Assembly: GCA_949592205.1 (NCBI GenBank)
Contig: CATIUR010000001.1
Span: forward strand, 15,391,501 to 15,455,500
From: Helichrysum umbraculigerum
Taxonomy: Eukaryota; Streptophyta; Magnoliopsida; Asterales; Asteraceae
Length of the DNA: 64,000 nucleotides
Direction: 5' to 3'
In this document: in pieces, positions 21,776-31,569 of the stretch
How positions within the stretch are numbered: the stretch's first letter is position 1
Layout: the number at the start of each line of letters is the position of its first letter
Made by a program: the position numbers and the translations under genes
Notes under the pieces: generated by a model
What the model was told of the DNA's origin: nothing
The model's database searches: none
Seen by the model: only the letters and a program-made list of their open reading frames with translations

Positions 21776-24305
21776 TGTGACACCCTGCGAAATTTGAGTA
21801 CAATTAAGTACAGTAAACTCGTGAATTTTACGCTAATTTCCTGGTTAAGTTTAAACAAAACTTTTTGATGTGATGTAAGCCTAGCAAGCCCAGTACTTTT
21901 AAACCAAAAAGTATTACTTAATACGTAGTTATTTAAAGCTACGTACAAATGTATCGGAACGAACCCGACAGAAGTAAATAACAAAACTTGGTGATACAAA
22001 ATAATTAATAATTCAATTATTAATTACGAGTATTAATATATCTATAACATATAGATAAAATGATTTAAATATACGTTTTATATAAAACGTATTACAAAAG
22101 AACAGAAACAATTGTAAAACGTACCTAGAGATCGCAAATCATCAAAATTCTATTTTTCTCAGACATTTGAAAGTATTTGGAACATTACCTCAAACTATGA
22201 ATTCATAATTTAACTGAAATTTGGCGCCCAATTGGATACGCACAGTAAAAATGTACAAATGGTACAACAGTCTAAAATAATGATAACATCATTCTTCTAA
22301 TTTTAAATAACGTATCTGGAGATCACCTACAAAATAAAAATATTAAATATTAAATTTTATATTGCACAAATTATACCCGTACCCGAAATTAACGGGTCAA
22401 AATAACCCACCGAACCTCAATAATTGAGAAACCCTTCCCTGTTTTAAACCATACTCGTTTGATTATATTACTCTCTCCCATTCTCTGTGTTACCAAACCC
22501 AAATAATTGAGGCACCAAACTTTTCATCTGTGTGTGTGTGTCGACTGGAAGTAACAAGCAGAAAGAAGATGAGCTTCTTCATCATCTTCACCAAATTCAT
22601 CTCCACTTCACCATCATTTTTCATCACCATCATCCTGTGAACATCATCACCACCGAAGCATCATCATCATCATCATCACAGTTAACCATCATCATCATCG
22701 CCATTTTCTTCATTGTGAGAAACTTTCCTTTCCATGTTATTACTTAAATTTCGTTATATGTACTAATATTACAACATGATTCATGTATATATCTTAATAT
22801 CATGATGATTGATTCGTTATTTACTTGAAATGGGTTTTAATAAACCGAATTTTTTCACTGATGCAAAGCTTAATACATGTATAAGTGATGAAATCGAAAG
22901 TGGAAACTTGTGTGAAACATTGTGTACAAACATATGTAGACGCTTATAGCTCAAAATCATAACCAAAATTTATAATGATACGGATAAATTTTTGAGCTCG
23001 AACAGAGCAGAACTTGAACCAGGCCCAACCCGAACGGGTGAGCTTCTCCACCCGGACGGGTGAATTGCTCCACCCGGACGGGTAATCCCTCCATACCCGA
23101 ACGGGTATGAGGCCCTACCCAGACGGGTAACATGCATCCAGCCCACCATCTTTTGTACTTTTGTAGCCCTCTGAGTCGCGGTCGTTTGGGCAGGTGGATC
23201 ATCTAAATCCGAGTTCGTATGAGGGAGATATGGCCAAAACGGTGCAGCCATGTCAAAACAGTTTCACTACGGACTTTTTATATATACATATATATACACG
23301 ACGAATGTTTTTACGAAAACAAACAAAATTATGTTTTTGAAATATAATTTCAATTCCGTCGCTAACGGGCCGTACTTATTTACAAAACTAAAACAAAAAC
23401 ACAAATCGAATACTTTGGACATGATAAAACCAAACGAACGTTATAAGTTTTAAAACTTTATACAACCAAGTGACAACATTATAATCGAGTATAATTTATT
23501 CGGGTAAACATTAGTACGTACAGTCCATTAGAACAACTACTTATGTTATTATAACTTCGTGTATTTAGGATACTGGGAGGTTACTATTTGGATCACACGC
23601 GCGTTTAGGAACGCTAGCACCCAAAGGTGAGTTCACAGCCCCTTTTTACTGTTTTAATATTTTAAAACTTGGGGTGAAAAACATAGCTAACGTTTATGCT
23701 ATAACATGCAATAAATGTTCATAATTGCTTGGGTGCTTATGTGCTACTTAATTGCTTTGGTGCTTATATGCCACTGATTATATGAATGACTTCATTATAT
23801 GATTGAGGACTATATGTGAATACTTGTATGCTTTTATACGAACAACTCACAGGGTATTACTTCCCTACAAACTGTTGTGAAGGACTTCATTTGACTTACT
23901 TGTTAACATTTTACAAATGAATATGGTTTAATAAACCATGCTTATAAAAACCTGTGAATTCACTCAACATTATTGTTGACGATTTTACTATGTTTTTCAG
24001 GTAATTCACAGCACAAGTAAGAATGCATACTTACGGAGTTAGGCGACCCATGACGAATTAGGATGCCACATTTTGGGACAATTCAAGATTTATTTTGTAT
24101 AAATAATATTATTTATACGACTTGATGAGTCGTAGTACTTTTGTAAACAAATCATTTACTTAAATGGCATCTTAATTTAATTGTTCTGCAATAATCATAC
24201 GCTCTGATCTGCATGATGTTCAACGTTAATGTCATCACCCCCGTTTACTCTAATGCTTCCGCTAATCGCGCGTTAATCGCGTTGACCGAATTTGGGGGTG
24301 TCACA
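21776..24305 (+). mobile_element. Solo LTR B (gypsy, Tekay-like)
   Basis: A 2530 bp insertion starts TGTGACACCC, ends GGGTGTCACA, and is flanked by the perfect duplication TATAC (21771-21775 and 24306-24310). It has no coding capacity. It repeats the shared architecture: TTATATTACTCTCTCCC near 22460 (promoter-like), CAT-rich leader, ATT/GTGAGA donor (22715), acceptor TATTTAG/G (23578), a 58 nt exon-like stretch ending AAAG/GTGAGT (23636), TTGAC near 23975 and TTTTTCAG/GT (24000). A cluster of ACCCGAACGGGT palindromes lies at 23027-23130. Confidence 0.88.
23027..23130 (+). repeat. ACCCGAACGGGT palindrome array (solo LTR B)
   Basis: Five near-palindromes of ACCCG-NN-CGGGT in about 100 bp, in the same relative place as the array in the gypsy 1 LTR, preceded in both by conserved text around GAACAGAGCA. 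Confidence 0.85.
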
Positions 24306-24492
24306 TATACCCAACAACAAATGATACGGGTATAAATGTATATACATTCGGATAAATAAAACTTATGAAATCGTGCATATACCCGATCCAAATGAAAATA
24401 TGTTATTACGACAACTTTTGGGAACATTAATATTGATAAATTGGATAAGTGACTACAAGTTTGGTACAAACTTTATATTTTGTATGTTTATG

Positions 24493-24550
<58 letters not shown>

Positions 24551-24740
24551 ACGACTATTTTTAGATATATATAGAAATTATATATATGTTTATATATATA
24601 CGTGACCACGACAAACTTATATATATATATATAAATGACAATCATGTTTTCAGAGCGACAATGACAATTATGTTTTCGAAACGACAACAACCATGTATAT
24701 ATATAAAGAACAAATAATATATATATACGACAACTACAAG

Positions 24741-24772
<32 letters not shown>

Positions 24773-25660
24773 CTAATAAGTATATATATGTATATACTTG
24801 CACTCAACGAGTGTTTAAACGATAAACATAACTAGAGAAATAATATCTATTTTTCAAACGCATTTATCACCAACAAATCGTACAAAACTTTGTGAATCAA
24901 TAATCTTCCAAGACAATCGAATTGTTAACACGATTTGACGAGTAGTCAAACACTCATGTTAATATCCTTTTCGTTTAGGACGTTAAAGGACATCCATCTG
25001 GGCAACGATCTTACTTTTAACTGCTAGCTCTCACATCAAAGTCACACATCAGACTCAGGTGAGTCTCATAGCCCCACTTTTACTTATTTGAACTTTTTTG
25101 GGGTGAGAATACATGCTCAATCTGTTTTCATATTACGCAAGTATCAAATTATTGCTTATTCTGCATGAGTTGTTTATCTAATCACTCAAAGCCATCCACA
25201 ACATAGTTTGGTAATACGGTTGTAGCGTGAATGTTAGTGTATAGTACCATATAGGATTGACAATCCTCGTCCGGGTTGGAAGCCCCAACTGGTCAAACGG
25301 ACGCATTAGCATTTGTTCATTAGAGTGTAGATTAGGCACTCTCAGGGAGGCACCCTCTATCAGGTCCTTGAATGCGGATCTTGACACCACAGTTAAGCTC
25401 AAACTATATGCTCATGGCAGTGGCTTATACATTATATATTTGCTTGATTGCAAATCATATTACTAAATCTTGCGTAACATACATTAATTTGTATCAATTA
25501 AATCTGTGAGCTCACCAGCTTTTAGCTGACCAAATTTTTACATGTATTCTCAGGTGATCAGCAGTAGTAGGACTGCCCATTAGCTCGAGTCACATGCAAA
25601 CATATATCATCAAGAGATTTCACTGCATTTCTATATTTTGTATAAATTAGATATCTGTTA
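24306..25660 (+). mobile_element. Gypsy 1 3' LTR, segment 2
   Basis: Continuation of the gypsy 1 3' LTR after solo LTR B. From 24907 it matches 1-767 of the window. It contains TA-rich sequence, acceptor-like TTTAG (to 24978), an 80 nt exon-like stretch (24979-25058) ending CTCAG/GTGAGT, CTGAC at about 25526-25530, and TATTCTCAG ending at 25553. It is interrupted by the CACTA element at 25661. Confidence 0.85.
24498..24547. repeat. (TA)n microsatellite
   Basis: About 25 TA units, with further short TA runs at about 24620-24635 and 24740-24770, all in gypsy 1 LTR segment 2. Confidence 0.95.
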
Positions 25661-25675
25661 CACTACAAGAAAAAA

Positions 25676-25920
25676 TGGCTTTAGTGACGTGTCAAATTTC
25701 ATCACTAAATGCTGAAAACTCGTCACTAAAGTACTTTAGTGATGAAAATCATATCATCACTTTTTGTCACTATAGGTGCGTCACAAATTCTAATTAGTGA
25801 CGGAATCTCAAAGTCGTTACTAATTAGTCACGGAACATGAGACGTCACTATATTTGTGATGAACAAACTTGTCACTAAATTTCCTCACTAACTACACAAA
25901 GTCGTCACTATTTGACCAAA
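25676..25920. repeat. CACTA left subterminal repeats
   Basis: About a dozen copies of TAGTGA(C/T) or TCACTA in both orientations, typically linked to CGTCAC. The matching right set lies at 46210-46462. Confidence 0.85.
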
Positions 25921-26059
25921 TTAGTCACGAATTTTCTATACCATGGGAAACATCACTGTTTTGGCTAGTTCATATTTCCACTGTAGTCTTAATGATGAAA
26001 ATAGTTGTCACTCTAAAATACGAAAACTGTCACTATTCAAAGATATATAACGTTTAAAT

Positions 26060-28197
26060 GCTCAATTTTTTATAAAATTGTTTCTAAATCAAATTAATAA
26101 TGCGTAAATGTGATATAGAGAAAACAATATCAGTCAAATATTCGATAAACACGTTACTTTTATATCCACAATGTATCAAATACCTTTCACGTTTCTAATA
26201 TAGCTAGTAAAAATAACAAAATAGCTCCTAAAACCTATAACTATTTGCATTACATGCAAGCACTACTTTACTTTGCTCGACAATCATCGCATACATCTTT
26301 CCATCACTTCAATACATGATCATCTTGTCTTTAAAGCATCAGAGACAAAGATCTTCTTGGCTAGTGAAAGGTCCTCCCACCATAATCTAGATAGATCTGT
26401 GACATGGAAACATAAAACATGATGCATGATCATAACATTGTTGTTCTGCCTGTTCATGTGCATTCTTAAAATCATCAAATTCGGAGGATGAACATCTGTA
26501 CCACTATGCAAACGAAGCAATAGTCTAATTTCAGCTCATGTTATAGCCTTCTTTATATTGTGCACAAATATTAATAACATGGTAAAGCTCATGTATACAC
26601 TTTCCTAGAGAATCTTATAACATAAAAGTGTGTCACTTTCCCCATAACTCTATTTTCAGTCAAACATGTAATCATATCCTACGAATATCTTTAACAACAG
26701 AAGGTGTAAGCTCCTATTTTAAGAAATATAAACCGATAGATAAGGATTGTTTTTAATATTGAGATTGTTACTTATTTACCCAATTTTAAAGAGCTGGAGA
26801 GTCTTCTCTTGAAGCATCAGGTTACAGGTGATCATCTTCCATACAATTATTACTGTACAATATCTCAACAAGGTGACCGTCCCCACCTTTATAATCTGCA
26901 AATCCTGACTCGTGCAAACAAGAAAATAAATCAAATTTGGGACAACAATAAAAAGAACATAAAGTACCTTGTCTATGCTAATTATATAATGCACCCAAAT
27001 CATCTCATGTTAAACTATGATCACTTAACCGTCAATATTAAAGTGAGGTATGGTATTTCATATACATAAAATCTTCCAAAAGTTGCGCATTCTGCTAGAA
27101 AAAAAATTCATAAATAAAATGATAAATATAAAATTACAATCCAGTGGAGTGATCATTTTACCGAAGGAAAATGAAGAAATTACATGTGACATGTCCATCA
27201 AGGAAGCATCAAAGGAGCAGGTCCCGGAACGGGCTGAGATTGCCAAATTACCCAGAACCTGTGTGGGAGATAAGAATCATAAGATAGTAGCATTTTCATG
27301 TAAAACAGATATATGCGTAAGATCAGTATGTAGTCGAAATTGCAAGGCTGGGTTGATATCACGGTGTAGATATATGCGACACCATTTTGAATAGGGACCT
27401 TAAGCTGTTTGTAGTGGAGGAGAAAGGACCCGAGGAGAAACCGTCTCCTCTAACAAAAAGGAAGGAAAATGTTCTCCTCGTGCTCTGCAATCATAATCCA
27501 ATGATGAGCTACAAACCACCTATATGAAATCATAAACACTTGCATTAAATAAATGTAATTTGTTGATATACTGTTAATAAACAACTCCTATGAATTAACA
27601 CTTTGATTGCATGCTATCACTGAACCAAATTAGAACCAAACATGAACCGAAATTCTAGGAAAAAATTACATTTCAGGAGCAATAAACGACCAATATAAAA
27701 AGTATATAGGTAAACTAGAGAGGAGCACTTGTATGTGTATATAGAGAAAACATACGTTTTCATGTGAGGCCCAAAGATGTATCTTCAAAACGTAAATGCA
27801 TTACTTAACGCTGTTATTTTGTCATTTGTTGTTGCTTTAGCTGCTTCAACTATTTTCCAAACAAAAACTAATTCAAACTTTACTAATACTGTATATGCAC
27901 CAGATTTATGATGATTACTACTAATAGTTATTGTTATGAGAAAAATATTAAGCTACCTGAATTTTTCAGAAAATCATTTTCTAAATCTTCTAACAAAGAA
28001 GATTGTTCAAACTATAACATTTTAAATTAAAATTTCTAAAGAACCCTTAAGCTATACCTGAATGTGTATCTTGGGGATCAAATATTCTTCAATGACTTTG
28101 AGACATCCCTTTCTCTTGAGTTTGTAGTTGTGCTCTGCACAAAATCTCAATTAGTAATGGGCCCCATGTATTATTTGTATTTAATTTACTTGCTAGT
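26060..28197. other. CACTA interior, left part
   Basis: AT-rich sequence between the subterminal repeats and copia 2. Only the captured exon at 27162-27258 is supportable. On the minus strand at about 28044-28136 there is an AG...GT-bounded open stretch (containing KLKRKGCLKVIEEYLIPKI) that looks like another exon but that I cannot identify. A short minus-strand frame at 26320-26520 is not assigned. Confidence 0.5.
27162..27258 (-). pseudogene. Captured exon resembling PDI-like 5-4 (ERGIC-type) gene
   Basis: The minus strand reads CACACAG/GTTCTGGG, an acceptor-like edge, then GNLAISARSG, SFDASLMDMSHV and SFG, ending at a GTAAAA donor-like site. From memory this matches the luminal ERV/COPII-coated vesicle domain of plant protein disulfide isomerase-like 5-3/5-4 proteins (pattern V-x-GNL-x-x-SARSG...SFD-x-S-x-M-x-MSHV...SFG). 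Further down the same strand, near 26895-26915, a stretch reading LQIIK could be the next exon; that is weaker. Being inside a CACTA element, this is most simply transduplicated host gene sequence. It is not a working gene. Confidence 0.55.
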
Positions 28198-28782
28198 TGT
28201 TGGAACATAGAGTGTGACAACAGATCTAGCTTGAAATAGGACTAGTGTAATTATTATTATGTTTGTATATTGGTTTGGATTTGTAAAAGAATATTTGTTT
28301 TGTTAGTGATATTCGTTAAACATATTGTTTTGTTAAGTTAGACGAATAATTAAATACAAAATAAATAAATATACGTTTGATGCGTGGCGAGTCGAGATCT
28401 CAAGTCGCAGCGAGTCGAGCTGTGAGGTGAGATCTGAACTCGCGAGATATCAATCTGGCGAGCCGAGCTCTGTGTTTGGGCTTGGGCTGCGAGTTGGACC
28501 GAACTCGCAGGCCCATGCGAGCCGAGACGACTGGACGTATAAATATGTTTTTAATTCGTGAAAAACATAACTTTTGGCATACATTCTGATCTGCGAATTC
28601 GATAAAACTAGAGAAAAATCAAACCTATCGACTAGGCTTTGACGATTCATTGTTTAAAGCTAAGTCTTGTTAAACGCAATACGAACATATTCGTTGTTAG
28701 TAAGATAACACCGTATTGAGGGATTCCGCACCTTAATACTACAGATAACGAAGTTATCGATCCTAAAACTAGGGGACTTACA
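28198..28782 (+). repeat. Copia 2 5' LTR
   Basis: 585 bp, TGTTGG...TTACA. TATA box at 28538-28545. Between 28384 and 28530 it carries several GCGAG(T/C)CGAG-type motifs and their complements. It differs from the 3' LTR at five positions by eye. Confidence 0.93.
28538..28545 (+). promoter_or_regulatory. TATA box of copia 2 LTR
   Basis: TATAAATA in the 5' LTR; the same box is at 44895-44902 in the 3' LTR. It would set the R-region start about 30 bp downstream. Confidence 0.65.
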
Positions 28783-28784
28783 TC

Positions 28785-28796
28785 TGGTATCAGAGC
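28785..28796 (+). other. Copia 2 primer-binding site
   Basis: TGGTATCAGAGC, a perfect tRNA-iMet-type primer site two bases after the LTR end. Confidence 0.93.
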
Positions 28797-28831
28797 TTTC
28801 GGGCTAAATACGAGTGCGTTCATAAGTTTTA

Positions 28832-31138
28832 TGTAACACCCCCAAATTTAGTGATTTGCGGAAGCATACTTGGGTGTTAATAATCAATATACAAAGCACA
28901 AGATATACAGCAAACGACCTCTAAATGAGACGTTTTGTAAAATAATTACATTTCATAATTAAATCGTTTGAAAACATATAGTTTTCTTTACAAAAATATG
29001 TAAGCCTAGAGTCCGCGTATGTGGCGGGAGATTCTATTACATAACCATAGTTACAAAAGATAATGCCAAAGAATCTCCGTTAAATGCAGTTTGGAGATCA
29101 TGCGACTCTAGCTAGTAATCCTGGAGTGATCCTACTCCGTAAGTGTACCTGAGAATACATGCTAAAAGGGTCAACCAAAAGGTTGGTGAATCTCACAGGT
29201 TTATCAGTAAATAATCAGTTTGAACACAAGATTTCATCAGTAGTGCCCGTAGGCATATATCAAGTATTTGCAAATCTCGCAAGAGTAAAGTAATTAAGTT
29301 ATACCGTTGCCATGAGGCTCATAATCGAAGCTTAACCCGTAAATAATCAGTTGCTCCCGTGACATGCTCGAAATTGAGCAAGCATAAGTAACGAAATAAT
29401 AGTCGCCCGTTTATACATAACGGTTCGTGGTAGCGCTATTACCCCGGGCGGGGAGGGTCATTTCCCTAATGGATCCATTAACTACTGTTCGCGCTTAAGT
29501 ACATAACTAACGATATATGATGGAGAGACTTCAGTAAATAGTAAGTAACTCATGCAATTCCGTTTGGTATAGTAAACAGTTTAGTACTTGTGTTCAAGAA
29601 AAATCAGTAGCATGTATCTCCCCCAATAAGTTAAAACAGTAAAAGTGGGGCCGTAAGACTCACCTGAGTCAAGCAGTGGTAAATAGCAAGTAGTAGTAAA
29701 GCAAGTAGGTTCTCCGAACCCGTGACCTTCTAGTGCCTAAACACGTAAGGTTAAGTAAGTAGATGTCTCGCAAGACCATCTAGGCTAGTTGTTCATACAA
29801 CCCGTTGTGTTTAAATGTTGGTTTGTTCGCGTTCGTAACAAAGTATACGGCCCGTTGGTGATTTGTTATAATTAAAGTTTATCATTCAATACGCAAATTA
29901 AAGTAATTGTAATAGGAAAGTATGTTTTATTATGATTGTTAGGTCGTATCGTATAAGGATTTGAGGTCGTAAAAGTTCGACACTTAGTGAAAATGTGAGT
30001 TTTCAAGGTTCTGGTTTGTGCGACGTAGCATGCGACGTTGCAAGCGACGTAAGGTGCGACGTAGGCAGGTACGTCGCATGATGCGACCTTCGCAAATCAA
30101 TGCGACTTAGGGGGCGACGTCGCTAATGCCACGTTGGTTCGGTTTGCGACGTTAAAGTCTACGTCGCTACGTGCGACGTCCGCAAGTTAATGCGACGTAA
30201 TAGGCTGCGTCGCTAGTGCGACGTTGAGGTTTTTGTGCGACGTAGGTCGCGACGTCGCAGAGGCCCCCTGCCAGGTGCGACGTAGCGGTCTGTTGGCCGG
30301 AAAATGTGCCGAAAATGAGTTTTCCGGTTTTCGTTCGGTCCAAATCTTTTACCCAACCCTTATATGAACATAATAAGCCTAATTAAACCATAAACTAGTA
30401 AAAATGATCAAAAACGAGAGATGTCGGGATTTGTCGGAAACTTACAAAGTGTCGGATTGAAAATCCGAAAAGATAAGAATATAGATCGTGTTGCCGTGGT
30501 CACTTTTCTCCAAACGAGTGGTATGATTCGGCGATGTTTCGTGGTGTTATTTTGCGATTTTGTGTGATGAATGTGGTTTGGTGATTGAGAGTAAAAGAAA
30601 GAGAGAGAGAGAGAATAGAAAATGAAAATGAAAGAAAAGGTGGGGAATGGGAGGTTATCCTCCCATTTTCCAGTCCCCGCTCCCCGTGCGGTGTTCGTTT
30701 GCTCCGTCGTTTAATCGTAAATAATTATTTTAAATATTAAATGTACGTTTTAAAAATACAAATTATTACGCGAGATTTTATTTAAATATTTTACAATTTA
30801 TATTTGAATTATAAAACGTACGTTAATTTATTTAGTTGCGCGTTTTAACATTTTAAATTGTGTAACTTTCTGATTGTACAATACGAATGAATACGAAATA
30901 TTATTAATAATATTTTTGACATAACAATGTTATTTAATAAAATTGGTCACCAACGTCCGTATTAAATTGAATCGAAATACATTCGATTTAAACTGCGTAC
31001 GATTTAACCAAATCGCATTTTTGTATATATTCAACAATATATTTAATTCGATACATAAATTAGCCTAACACAGAACTAATTACATGTATTAACGGAGAAT
31101 TAGGCACTAATTCTAGTCCTAATTTGCCGGTTGTTACA
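28832..31138 (-). mobile_element. Solo LTR C (gypsy, Tekay-like) in copia 2 leader
   Basis: A 2307 bp insertion, plus strand TGTAACACCC...TTGTTACA, flanked by the perfect duplication TTTTA (28827-28831 and 31139-31143). The minus strand is sense, by the shared LTR modules: donor TTT/GTAAGT (30445), acceptor TTTAG/G (29737), a 73 nt exon-like stretch (29736-29664) ending CTCAG/GTGAGT, GGTTGACCC near 29175 and TATTCTCAG/GT (29149). A dense TGCGACGT/ACGTCGCA array occupies 30012-30290. It lies 36 bp behind the primer site and so probably arrived after copia 2 had inserted. Confidence 0.88.
30012..30290. repeat. TGCGACGT / ACGTCGCA array (solo LTR C)
   Basis: More than a dozen copies of GCGACGT or its complement in 280 bp, spaced 10-25 bp apart in both orientations. 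The same motif forms an array in the unrelated copia 4 LTR at 61264-61376. Confidence 0.9.
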
Positions 31139-31304
31139 TTTTAGTATTATTGCGTTTTTTATTTGGGTCGTTTTTACGTGTATTTTTGCAATACTAACGA
31201 TCAAAATCATTCTCTGGACGTTTTAGGGTTTGTTTACGGTCGAAATTTTAAGTTTCAGTCGTAAAAATACCTTAAAAATTCGTTTTTTGGGGTTTAACAG
31301 CCGT

Positions 31305-31525
31305 TTCGCGAGTCGAGATTAGGGTTCCAGCGTCGCCTGCGAACCGAGTTGAACTAGCGAGTCGAACTGAGGCTTGCGAGTCGAACCGAGATCTCTTGCG
31401 AATCGACATCACTTGCGAATCGACATCTTTTAGCAATCCGAACTGAGGCTTGCGAATCGACGAATTCTGCGAGTTGAGCTGAGATTGCGAGTTGAGCTGA
31501 GTCTTGCGAGTTGAGTTTTCTGAAT
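31305..31525 (+). repeat. GCGAGT-type motif array in copia 2 leader
   Basis: About a dozen copies of TTGCGA(G/A)T(C/T)GA in 220 bp just upstream of the gag start. The same motif occurs in the copia 2 LTRs and in the spacer behind pol (39240-39400 and 39716-39905). Confidence 0.85.
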
Positions 31526-31569
31526 TCGCTGAAACAGTTTAATTTTACGTCTAATTTTACGTTTTTAAG

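Noticed and set aside
26320..26520. Terpene-synthase-like fragment (SRLWWEDLSLAKK) on the minus strand
   Set aside because: Similarity is limited to a few residues around RLW-x-DL-x-x-AK and lacks other terpene synthase motifs; not enough to name.
30012..30290. CRISPR-like repeat array
   Set aside because: Units are 8-12 bp, occur in both orientations with irregular spacing, and lie in a plant LTR.
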